Shown piece after piece: positions 37,201 through 45,928 of a stretch of DNA of 64,000 nucleotides. Where the stretch lies: assembly GCA_025506515.1 (NCBI GenBank), contig CM046452.1, forward strand, positions 101,648,559-101,712,558. The letters are read 5' to 3'. Under the pieces are notes generated by a model. It worked only from the letters and a program-made list of their open reading frames with translations. It was not told where the DNA came from and ran no database searches. The stretch is from Flaveria trinervia (lineage: Eukaryota > Streptophyta > Magnoliopsida > Asterales > Asteraceae). A program made the translations under genes and the position numbers. Positions within the stretch are counted from its first letter, which is position 1, and each line of letters begins with the position of its first letter.

Positions 37201-40200
37201 TGCTCTTGATTTGGAGTTGGAACAACTGGATGTTAAGACAACTTTCTTACATGGGTTCTTGGATGAGAAGATATATATGAAGCAACCTATAGGTTTTGAG
37301 GTGAAAAGCAAAGAGGATAAAGTATGTTTATTGAAGAGGTCTTTGTATGGACTGAAGCAGTCACCAAGGCAATGGTACAAGCGGTTTGATGAGTTTGTGG
37401 TGACTCATGGTTTCATAAGGAGTGACTATGTTGTGTTTATCATAGAAAGTGTTCTAGTGGGGATTACCCGTATTTGTTGTTGTATGTAGATGATATGCTG
37501 ATAGCATGCAAGAGGCAAGATGAGATAGAAGCTGCAAAGAAGTTACTCATGATGGAATTTGAAATGAAGGAGCTAGGTAATGCTCGAAAGATTTTGGAAT
37601 GGAGATTTCCAGGGATAGGAGTTCTAGACAATAAAAGTTGTCATAGACTTCTTATGCTAATAAAGTTTTGAAACTTTATGGTATGCATGAGTGTAATGTT
37701 GTTAAAACTCTTATTGGTGCTTATTTCAAGTTGTCCATAGAAGGTAGTCTTTGTTCTAAAGATGAGTTGGCTTATATGGAGAATGTTCCATATGCGAATG
37801 TAGTGGGGAGTCTTATGTATCTAATGGTGTGTACTAGGCCTGACTTGGGTTATGATGTGAGCTTGGTTGCAGGTTTATTTCATCACCGTGGAAGGTTCAT
37901 TAGGATGCTATAAATGGATTCTTAGATATCTTCAATATACTAAAGATTGGGGATTGATCTTTGGTTTAAAGGAAGGTGATGGTCAAGATATAGTTAAAGG
38001 ATATGTTGATTCCGATTTTGCAAAAGATCTTGACAAAGGAAGATCTATCACTGGATATGTGTTTAGAGTGATGGGTAATGTGGTAAGCTGAAAGTCTCAG
38101 TTGCAGCATGTGGTGGCGTTGTCTACTACTGAAGCAGAATATATGGCACTAACTGAAGCTATAAAGGAGTCATTGTGGTTACAACGACTTGTTGCTGAAT
38201 TAGGGATGAGATTGTCTGATACAGTAGTGTTTTGTGACAATCAGGGTGCTGTACAACTTGCTAAAAACAGTGTCTTTTATGAAAGGAATAAGCATATTCA
38301 TGTTAGACTGCATTTTATTCGAGAAGTTATCAGTAATAAAAAAGTTCTGATAAAGCAAGTTAGGACAGATGATAATCTTGCATATATTCTTACGAAGGTG
38401 GTGCCAGGTTCTAAGTTTGAGTTGTTTGTTACAAAGCTTGGTATTGGTTGATATTGTTACTGGTGTTCTATGATGCATACTCTAAAAGTGGAGATTGTGG
38501 AAAGTTAGAGTTGATCATAAAAGATTAACAATGCTTCGGAAGAAAACATGTTAGCTTCGAAAGAAGTGGCAGTTCTCTTCGGAAGAAGAATGATTAAGCT
38601 TCAGAAGTTTTCTTAACTTCGGAAGCAAAGTTTACTCTCAGAAGATATGTTTGCTAAACATAAAGGGGGTAAACTGAAAATAGTTTGTTAAACGATTGTT
38701 AGGTCTGATTCGTGTATATAAGGATCAGTGGCCATTTAGGATAAAATGTTCATAATCTCATAGTTTTCTTTTGTGTATAATATTTTCATAACAAGTCTAA
38801 TCATTAAATAGTGAATCTTTTCTTCAATCTTGTTCTTTCTTTGATTGGTGTTACAACATTTACGATAGTCATTTAAGGAGGACATTACCAGATAGCTTTA
38901 AAAGGGTGAACATGGTACCAGCAACAAAGAAAACCATGGAGATAGCAACCCAAAAATGCTGAAAATATAGAAAAATCATTTAGCAGTGGTTATTTCATCA
39001 TGTTAAAAAAGTGAATGGATAAATGAAAATCACTCTCTCCAAATATATGTAACAACAGATAGGCATCCATGTTTATATTTCAATGAACTAAACTCACCGG
39101 AAGTGTCTCCCATATTGCAACATCACTCAAGATTTCATCATCTCCTGGCAGTAAAGCTTTGCACATTCTGCACATCATAAAAAACCAGAGTACAAGGTGT
39201 TGCCATTAGCAAGATTGGATAGTTGCTAACCAGTAAAGCCAGAGTAATTATTAAAGGTAAAAGAATGATCACCTGAAATTGTCAATAAGAATAGTTAATT
39301 CAAATGCCAACAATGGAAGAAAGACAATCTTCAAGCTTACAGTGGGAGTTTTTTTAACTGTGTGAATAAAATCAAAGCCGTTTCAGAAGTGTGAACAAAC
39401 AAGATTAAAGAAAAGAACTTTTGTATCACTAAATTTAGCTTGAGCTAAGCAGATTGCCATATTTATGAAGTTATACAACAATCAATAAATCACCATACCA
39501 TATATGCTCTCCAGATAGACACAAAGAAGCACTTCAAACGCAACAAGCAAAGGTAACGCAACAATCGCATGAGATGGTGCCAACTATGCAAAAGGAAAAG
39601 AGAACTATAAAACTAGGGAAAACTTTATTATTCACATATATCCCAAGATTACCAATGTTATCCCCTAAAAGTTTCAAAATACAAAAAAAATAATATAATA
39701 CAAGAAAAAAATCCCACATGACGCCCATGGGAAACTGATGGTGCAGGTAAAGAAAACCTTCCTCGGGCAACAAGTGCATGAAATAAGAAAAGTGGGAAGA
39801 ATATGACCCTGCATAATCAAGAAAATAGGAAATTACACTCAGAAAAAGAACTAAGGTATGAACGGATAGTTATATAACATATTATCAAAGTTCCAGTTAT
39901 AACATATGTCCAACTTGTTGATGTTAAATGCTTATCATTGTTTCTAATGTTGAAAGAGTGAAGAAGTCATATTAAATATCAACAGAGTATTCATAACTAA
40001 ATAATTGCCTTTGTGAGAGGCAGTCCTCAACCCTGATAAAAAAAACATACTTAATGCAGCCGTTAACTATTGTAATTTATCAAATTCCACTTTAACTAGA
40101 CAGAATGCAATCAACAGTTTGATACTGCAGTAAAAGTTATAACATTGATTTGGTAATCAAATTTGTTATATCATCCAATTGATAAACTCATCAACCTCAA

Positions 40201-40517
40201 ACAAACATTTTATATATTCTGCAAATTCAAATTACGCCCAACTTTTGACTTGGGTTAATTCAGTTTCGAAATCATCAAACCCACAACATTACGCCCAAAA
40301 ACGAATGCAATTTTGAACCAATAACAGCGTATGAACAGAAATCATGCAACATATGAAGATAAATAGTAACATAAACGAAGTGAAGAAAACCCTAAATATA
40401 CCACCATGAGTAAAATACGAGGTGATCGAGTTTTAGAAGGAGCAAAAGCGTGAAGCAGAAGAGTAAAGTATGAGCAGCGAAAGCCTGTGAGGACTTTACG
40501 ATTGTGTTCCAGCTCAT
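31271..40517 (-). CDS. TMEM185-like multi-span membrane protein with C-terminal RING finger (At1g73950-like), 14 exons
   Basis: Probable membrane-embedded E3 ubiquitin ligase, 466 residues. Exons in order: 40517-40402, 39808-39718, 39583-39499, 39357-39273, 39167-39098, 38958-38889, 33420-33375, 33293-33047, 32532-32327, 32070-31996, 31927-31858, 31767-31687, 31516-31437, 31349-31271. All phases join to a full-length family-sized protein. It begins [20 protein letters not shown], has many hydrophobic segments typical of the Fragile-X-F-associated/TMEM185 family ([45 protein letters not shown]), a soluble loop with RYLDWNSG and [14 protein letters not shown], then a C3HC4 RING: C419, C422, C434, H436, C440, C443, C450, C453, ending RLPVYGA. 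Thirteen introns; intron 10 uses a GC donor (GG|GCAAGT). Intron 6 is about 5.5 kb because a copia element sits in it; the exons are undamaged, so the gene is probably functional. Confidence 0.93.
32105..32310. repeat. MITE-like repeat in RING-gene intron 9
   Basis: Starts near GGAGGGTGACAAAATGGGCA and GGGAAATGGGTCAAAAC, and ends near CATAACCCCAGTCAAC, with TGGGTCAGTTACC at the exon edge. Same family as the repeats at 7980, 23430, 32600 and 33640. Its right edge reaches within a few bases of the exon 9 donor. Confidence 0.5.
32600..32780. repeat. MITE-like repeat in RING-gene intron 8
   Basis: AACTAGGGGTGAAAAAATG at the left and GACCTGTTTACCATTTGACC at the right are the recognisable ends of the same intron-repeat family; a T19 run lies inside. 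Confidence 0.45.
33640..33800. repeat. MITE-like repeat in RING-gene intron 6, beside the copia insertion
   Basis: Contains TTTTTACCCATTGGCCTG, then GGGCAAATCGACCCATTTG and TTAGCACCTCTAAGG, the right-hand end words of the family. The copia element begins about 25 bases downstream. Confidence 0.45.
33825..34187 (+). repeat. copia 5' LTR
   Basis: 363 bp, TG...CA ends. Contains repeated TTCGGAAGAA words, and GTGTATATAAGGATC (about 34044), a TATA-like promoter motif. Confidence 0.95.
34190..34202 (+). other. copia primer-binding site
   Basis: TGGTATCAGAGCC, complementary to the 3' end of initiator methionine tRNA, two bases after the 5' LTR. Confidence 0.95.
34260..34559 (+). pseudogene. copia gag, truncated
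   Basis: One-hundred-residue open frame with the copia gag start ([20 protein letters not shown] and later [14 protein letters not shown]). It then stops. The rest of gag, including the CCHC zinc knuckle, and the protease active site (DSG) are missing; sequence resumes inside the region just after protease ([15 protein letters not shown]). Confidence 0.9.
35512..36002 (+). repeat. 244-bp tandem duplication inside the copia pol remnant
   Basis: The block starting GATTGGGTCAGTGGTCTATT at 35512 is repeated at 35756, nearly identical to about 36002. Small indels in one copy, for example one G/T in the run at GTTTTGGGGG, show changes after duplication. Confidence 0.95.
36297..36596. mobile_element. 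small insert of about 300 bp in copia reverse transcriptase
   Basis: The frame ELVDK at 36296 resumes as [11 protein letters not shown] from 36597, with unrelated AT-rich sequence between. It has no coding capacity and no clear terminal or target repeats, so its class is unknown. Confidence 0.65.
36760..37164 (-). mobile_element. TRIM (miniature terminal-repeat retrotransposon) nested in the copia element
   Basis: 405 bp with two 145-bp direct terminal repeats, 36760-36904 and 37020-37164, that start TGTTATAAACC and end GGTCCATAACA. On the minus strand a primer-binding site (TGGTATCAGAGCCAACC, 37018-37002) lies one base from one repeat and a purine tract (AAGGAGGGGCGAA, 36917-36905) abuts the other. 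Flanks GCATA and ACATA form a 4/5 target duplication. It interrupts reverse transcriptase after VVKH. The repeats differ at 5 of 145 positions by my count. There is no coding capacity; it must have used enzymes of another element. Confidence 0.92.
38496..38858 (+). repeat. copia 3' LTR
   Basis: 363 bp, collinear with the 5' LTR, preceded by the purine tract AAAAGTGGAGAT. Confidence 0.95.
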
Positions 40518-41949
40518 TTCTTACAACACTTATAAGCACACAAAACCCTAAATTATTATTAATGCTTATTCGCACAACGTGTAAAGAAGACACCGATTAC
40601 GATCTGCAGAAACCCCAATTTCAGTTCTCAAGAGCAAATTTTCTTTGTTTTAGCTGTGTGTGACTGTGTGATAAACAGTTGTTTGCCTTTTTTTTCTTTT
40701 GAACAGCTAGAGTTGTTTGCCTTTGCCCACAAGTTGAGTAGTGCAAAAAGATTTTTTGAAAAGGATGGCTGCCTATATGCCCACATGTAAATTTTTTTAT
40801 TGTTATATGTTTATAATTAATAACTAAATTAATAAAAAATGATTAGAACCAATCCTAACAAGAAAATCTTAAAACCGAAACATTAACTACAGGATTACTG
40901 GATTAGTATGCGTGTTGGAGAGACCGACCATTTTATATATATCATAGTAATTATGTTAGAACAAATTAGTTTTATACTAATATGCAGATCGATCAAATTT
41001 ACCTTTATTTGTATACAAGATTTTAATTTCATATCTTACTTGAAATATATATTTTATCACGCGTTAATCTACCATTATAGATCACACTTCATCCATGCTA
41101 TTGCATTTTTTTACGAGATAAGATCAAAGATGTTTTTGATCATTAATGCAAATATAGTTTGTGATTAAAAAAATTAACTTATACGATTGTGAAGTTAACC
41201 GCTTCAAAAAGCATGAGCAAGGCTTTGACGCACTCATAATTGCATATTGACTAATGCTATTAATAATCTCAAGTATAAATGTAGAAAGATTTAAAAGCAT
41301 ATGTGCGAACGGAGTTGATTCATATTCAGGATTTTCGAATATCTTGAAAATTGTATATGATAAGTAATAATATCATTTTCACGTATGCTAGTTATTGACT
41401 GACACGTCACACATTAACATATTAATACCCGTTCATTTCTTACAACTTGAAGTACAAACATTTACTCACCTTTTGCTTATTATTATTATTATAACCTATT
41501 TTTTACTCTGTATATATAAAAAACGATAACAATTATAAAGAAAATGATATTGGCCAATTAAGCGAGTGTCGCTTCACTTGACGACACCAACATATGTTCA
41601 ACATCAAACATTCCTCTAGTCGCCAACCCCCCCCCCCCACCCCCATCCCACTCCCCACCCCCATGGAAAAGGAAAGAACTAAGCCGTTTTTTAACCTGTC
41701 AACTTTTTCAGTTAAATACAATTAAAGTGACTTTTTTAACGATGCATTAATATTTTTTAAAATTGATTTATTTTCCTATTTAAACTTTTTTAAATGACAT
41801 TTATATTTTAATGGTTTTGTTTATTTATATATGGTTTTAGATGTTAATAGTGCCCTAGTTTATACCCTAAATAGATAGGTTTGAAAATCATATATCATAT
41901 GGGTAGAAAAATTTAACATATTAAAGTTATTAGACTTTATTAATATGTA
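40518..41949. other. spacer upstream of the RING gene
   Basis: The first 200 bases are the leader and promoter of the RING gene on the minus strand. The rest is AT-rich with a C-rich patch (C11 followed by CCCCCATCCC near 41628-41665). No gene supported. Confidence 0.5.
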
Positions 41950-42195
41950 GAGTTAATTACATAAACAGTCCTATGGTTTATACAAAATAGTACTAAGCAA
42001 AAAAGTAACAAGTTTGAGTACTCACTTTTAGTTTTGTAACAAAGTTAAGCATTAACACTAACAGACGTTAGATTTTCTGTTAAGTTCAAGGGTAATTTAG
42101 TCTTTTCATATTATAAGACTATTTATGTATTAGAGGGACTATTTGTGTAATTTAATTAAACTAATATATTTATACATCACATACACACTCTCTCT

Positions 42196-42197
<2 letters not shown>

Positions 42198-42260
<63 letters not shown>
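42198..42260. repeat. compound (CA)n(TA)n microsatellite
   Basis: About 16 CA units followed by about 14 TA units, just inside the left inverted repeat of the Mutator-like element. Confidence 0.97.
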
Positions 42261-42627
42261 AAGATGAAATAATACTCTCACCACCACCATCGAAGGATAT
42301 CACCGCTGACCATCGCCGCTCACCACCACTGTTGGCATCACTAGCAACAATCACCACCCTCAGACCATCGTATCCATGTCTGGTACCCTCATCATCATAC
42401 CATCACCCACATCACCAAATCCCCCATTTCTCCCTTCCTTACCAAATCCGTCTATGTCTATTCTTTTGCTTCACCAACATCATCCCATCTCCCTTTGGTG
42501 CTTAGATCTAAGAACACGACACTGAGATCGACAAGGATGGAACACCAAACATCGAGAAATGGGGGGCAGATCCATAGCCGGTTTATGTGAGAGTTGAAAG
42601 CCTAACACTAGGATCGACAAGGATCTG

Positions 42628-42763
42628 AGGGTGGTAGCTCGTGGTGGGGGCTGGAAGGGATGATAGCAGCGGTGGAGGCCGGTGGTGGGGTCGGCGGGGT
42701 CGGTCGCAGGCGGTGGGGGCTGGAGGGGATGATAGCCAGTGGTGGGGCCGGCGGGGTCAGTCG
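42628..42763. repeat. left half of a G-rich minisatellite
   Basis: Degenerate units such as GTCGCAGGCGGTGGGGGC and GGGGATGATAGC. The same unit continues at 45337 after the inserted LTR. Confidence 0.8.
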
Positions 42764-43493
42764 TGTGACATCCATCACTTTAAGGTCCATCGAACGACAT
42801 AAATAAGCATAGAATTATTTTAATTATTCTTCCTTTTCTTCATGAACTCCTGCTTTAAGGAATCATGTCTGCTTTATTTTCCCTTGTGCCTGTACTTCCT
42901 CCGAGAACGTGTGCTAAGCATAAACCTTTTATAAATTTCATCACCATTACCACCAAATATATCATTTTTAATTTCAACCATTGTCATAATAAAACCATTT
43001 TAGACTATCAATACCATTAAACACGCTTTTAACCTTAATATAACGAACATTTTAAGATCGTAATCAACCGAAACAAATTTTGGGGAACTCGAGGGTTAAG
43101 TGCAAGGACTAAGCTCGCCATTTTGCAAACTTGGGCTAGGTATATAAGCCCATACTCCAGCCCTTAATCTCATTTCATCTCCATCTTCTTCATCCTCTTC
43201 ACCTTCTTCTTCACATCTTCTTCATTCTAGCACCAAATCCAACCCGCGTGGTCTTGTTCTTGCCGTCTAGACTCCATCTACAGCCTAGTCTATTCTATTC
43301 TAGCAGGTAGACGACCTGGTTGCCCCTTTTCTTGCTTATTCACGGCTGCCCAAACTAGGGTTTTGGGTGTTCGGGTTCAACCCGAACACATGAGGTCGTG
43401 TGGGTGCGTGTGAGGTCTTTCTGATTGTGTTTCATGTTTGTGTATGTTTGTAGAGTGTTTCTGGAAGTGATTGTTGTGTAAAACCCGTGCTCG

Positions 43494-43550
43494 GAGCAGC
43501 CGAAGGCTGCTCTGCACTTCTGCAGTCGTGAACCTGCAGTTCACGCGACT
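43494..43550. repeat. two hairpins in the solo LTR
   Basis: GAGCAGCC-GAA-GGCTGCTC at 43494-43512 is a perfect 8-bp stem; AGTCGTGAAC-CTGCA-GTTCACGCGACT follows at about 43524-43550 with one bulged base. Confidence 0.85.
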
Positions 43551-43990
43551 GGGTCTGTCATGCGACTGAGCCGTGCGACTAGGTGAGTCGTGCGACTGAG
43601 TCATACGATTGTGTCTTTCGGGCGACTGAATCGTGCGACTAGGGATGTCATGCGACTAAGTTGTGCGATCGAATGAATGTGTGTGCGATTGAGTCAATGC
43701 GGATGAGTGTGTGTGCGATTGAGTCAGGTGACCGATTGAATGTATACGATTGTGCGTGTTTCGCACGACTAGAGTCCAATCGCACGAATGAAGGTTCAAT
43801 CGCACGAAAGTAGCTAATTCGCACGATTGAGGGTTGATTTATGCGCATGGAGGTTGGGTCGTGCGAATGTGTGTTGTGTGGTACGACTGAATGCCAGTCA
43901 TGCGAATGAAGATTCAATCGTACGAATGAAGCTGATTCGTACGATTGAAGGTTGATTCGTACGGATGGGGCGTTGAGTTGAGCGTCTGGT
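43540..43990. repeat. degenerate short repeat with core TGCGACTGAGTC
   Basis: More than twenty variants of (C/G)TGCGA(C/T)TGA(G/A)TC-like words, spaced irregularly by about 15-25 bases, in both orientations (CAATCGCACGAA versions appear from 43770). They account for the long but meaningless open frames on the minus strand here. Confidence 0.85.
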
Positions 43991-45336
43991 CCTGTTGTGT
44001 GACTGATGATGTTGAGTGTGAAATTCCCCTTGAACGTCTGATGATGATAAGGTAACATCAGTAAAAGTGTCATTGCTTGACCACAAAGATTAAAGTCAAC
44101 GCTATCAACATGCACATACTATTTCAATTGAAATCAACCTAACATTTTACAATTACCGACAACCCATTTGGAACTACAAATACTTAACAAGTGCCATCTT
44201 TCATAACAATGAGATATTTACAAGGATGTCATAAGCAATGACGACTGCTCTTAGTACTTGGATCTACATAAGATCTAATACGTGTGTCCGCCTGTGTGTG
44301 TGCTACCCACGACCGAACCGATACAACCTGAACCGACCAAACATTACTATACGCTTTATACACGTCATTAATGCTTAACAATAACTGTCAATAGGTGATT
44401 GACCGATCATTGCATTCAACTGTTGGGAATCTTGGTCAATCATACTTACCACTTAACATGTGAGTTTTGTGGCCTCTTTTATGCTTATACTACTTTACAA
44501 ACTTTTACAAACATGGGGGAAAGGTATGCTCGCCCGTTTTCTATGCTGTACAATATACATACAATTTACATACTTGGAATCAACGTGCTACTGTTTTGTG
44601 GGTACTTATCTCATACATGCTTGAGTCTGCTTTGTGGTTCTTTCTTACAACCATTTAATTCCAGTGTGGAACCGACGGTTAGGTATTGGTAGTACTACTG
44701 GGTTGACACCCCCACCCTCGTGTTGGTATACTAGTTAGTACCAACAAAAGCCAGGAACGGGCCTTGGGTGAATATATTCCGACAAGATTCTTTGTGTACG
44801 TCATTAGGTTTGGTTGTAAAGCTCTTGTCATGTGATTTTGCTTACTTATAACTGTATGCACGGTATTCTGCAACAACTTTATACAGCATCAATTACTTAT
44901 TTACTTTAAACCTGCGAACTCACCAACAATTTTGTTGACCATTTTGAGCATATCTTTTCAGGTGATCATGCTAGCTGAGGTTCTAGGTGTGCTGCCTTAG
45001 TGGAGACCCTAGGATGCATTTTCGAGCCAAACTTATTATTTTGAAAACAATTGATGTATCTATTTCAAACAACATTATACTTTGTAACTTGTTCCCGGGT
45101 TGTGGGAATTGCATACAATGTTATTATCTATGTATTATGATTTATGTATCATGTTTATGCTTATGTCTATGTTGTCGTGAATACTGACTAAACACACACA
45201 AGTCCCCTTGTTGTCGGGTGTCGTCATGACACGCTTGTCATCATTATTATTATTGCATCTCTATCGCTTACCATGTGTTATGACGATTCCCGTCTCGTTA
45301 CGCCCCCGTGTTTCCGCTCTTAGCGGGGGTGTGACA

Positions 45337-45625
45337 GGTCGCAGGCGGTGGGGGCGGCGAGGATGGTCGCAGGCGGTGGGGGCGGCGGGGAAGGTCGCAG
45401 GCGATGGGGGCGGCGGGGATGTTCGCAGGCGGTGGGGGCGGCGGGGATGGTCGCAGGCGGTGGGGGCGGCGGGGAAGGTCGCAGGCAGTGGGGGCGCCGG
45501 GGATGGTCGCAGGCGGTGGGGGCGGCGGGGATGGTCGCTGGCGGTGGGGGGCAGCGGGGATGATCGCCGGCGGTGGGGGGCGGCAGGGATGGTGGTCGGT
45601 GGTGGGTCGGCGGGATGGTGGTCGG
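45337..45625. repeat. 28-bp GC-rich minisatellite array, about nine good copies
   Basis: Unit GTCGCAGGCGGTGGGGGCGG followed by CGGGGATG; seven copies are 28 bp, later ones 29 bp, and the last two are degenerate. Because 28 is not a multiple of three, all three frames stay open and give spurious Gly/Arg-rich proteins. Confidence 0.95.
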
Positions 45626-45928
45626 TGATGGTAGTGGTGAAATTAGTTTCAGATTATAAGAAGTGTGTGTCTTTGTGCATTCATATATCTATATGTATAT
45701 ATAAGTTACACAAACAGACCTTTTTATGTATTAATTACATAAATAGTCCTTGTAAGGAAAATGATGAAAATGTCCTTAGATTTAACTAAAAAGTTAACGT
45801 CTGTTAGTGTTAATACCTTAACTCGTTACAAATTGAAAACACAATACCCATACTTGTTACAAAAAAACCCTTAGTACCCAAACCTGTTATTTTCAATAAA
45901 CCACAGGGACCATTTGCGTAATTAACTC

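Larger units (their letters stand above)
34565..38451 (+). pseudogene. copia pol remnants: integrase, reverse transcriptase, RNase H
   Basis: Ordered as in copia elements: pre-integrase and zinc-binding part with [18 protein letters not shown] and [11 protein letters not shown]; integrase core start with VHSDLWGP (34591-35124 open frame); further integrase pieces after a frameshift (35313-35507); reverse transcriptase with [22 protein letters not shown] and the catalytic YVDD (about 37483); RNase H with [10 protein letters not shown] and [11 protein letters not shown] (38101-38451). Several stops and frame changes plus the inserts at 36297 and 36760 mean no working polyprotein can be made. 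Confidence 0.92.
33825..38858 (+). mobile_element. Ty1/copia LTR retrotransposon (Tnt1/Tork-like), non-autonomous, in RING-gene intron 6
   Basis: A complete insertion of 5034 bp, in opposite orientation to its host gene. Both LTRs are 363 bp (33825-34187 and 38496-38858), begin TGTGGAAAG and end TTACAACA. The target duplication TTTAC is perfect at 33820-33824 and 38859-38863. A methionine-tRNA primer site follows the 5' LTR and a purine tract precedes the 3' LTR. By my count the LTRs differ at 14 of 363 positions (3.9%), mostly transitions, indicating an insertion of the order of one to two million years under usual plant rates. The coding part is degraded by deletion, frameshift, a tandem duplication and two later insertions. 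Confidence 0.97.
42764..45336 (+). mobile_element. probable solo LTR (gypsy/chromovirus-like), 2573 bp
   Basis: The block interrupts the G-rich minisatellite. It begins TGTGACATCC, ends GGGGGTGTGACA (TG...CA) and is flanked by AGTCG / GGTCG, a 4/5 match to a 5-bp target duplication. A TATA motif (GGTATATAAGCCC near 43138) followed by a TCTTCTTC-rich leader is placed as an LTR promoter would be. No coding domain or primer site lies inside or beside it, as expected after LTR-LTR recombination removed the interior. Long LTRs with TGTGACA ends occur in plant gypsy chromoviruses, but the lineage is an inference. Confidence 0.72.
41950..45928. mobile_element. Mutator-like non-autonomous DNA transposon with about 225-bp terminal inverted repeats
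   Basis: Left end GAGTTAATTACATAAACAGT and right end, reversed, GAGTTAATTACGCAAATGGT begin inverted repeats that stay alignable for about 225 bp (41950-42175 and 45700-45928), sharing blocks such as ATTAACACTAACAGACGTTA. Flanking 9-mers TAATATGTA (41941-41949) and CATTATGTA (45929-45937) agree at 7 of 9, fitting the 9-bp target duplication of Mutator-like elements. No transposase is encoded. The interior was a CA/TA microsatellite plus a G-rich minisatellite, later split by a solo LTR. Confidence 0.85.

Noticed and set aside
42143..42790. Frames with poly-His/Thr and Pro-rich segments
   Set aside because: They come from the CA/TA microsatellite and the left half of the G-rich minisatellite inside the Mutator-like element.
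43377..44115. Minus-strand open frames of 155, 75 and 62 residues rich in Ser, His and Arg
   Set aside because: Produced by the degenerate TGCGACTGAGTC repeats in the solo LTR; not protein-like.
43494..45625. CRISPR-like array
   Set aside because: The repeats are tandem or degenerate without unique spacers of even length, and the DNA is eukaryotic.
45208..45789. Long Gly/Arg-rich open frames (193, 74 and 71 residues)
   Set aside because: They are translations of the 28-bp G-rich minisatellite in three frames; no domain, and the array lies in a transposon.
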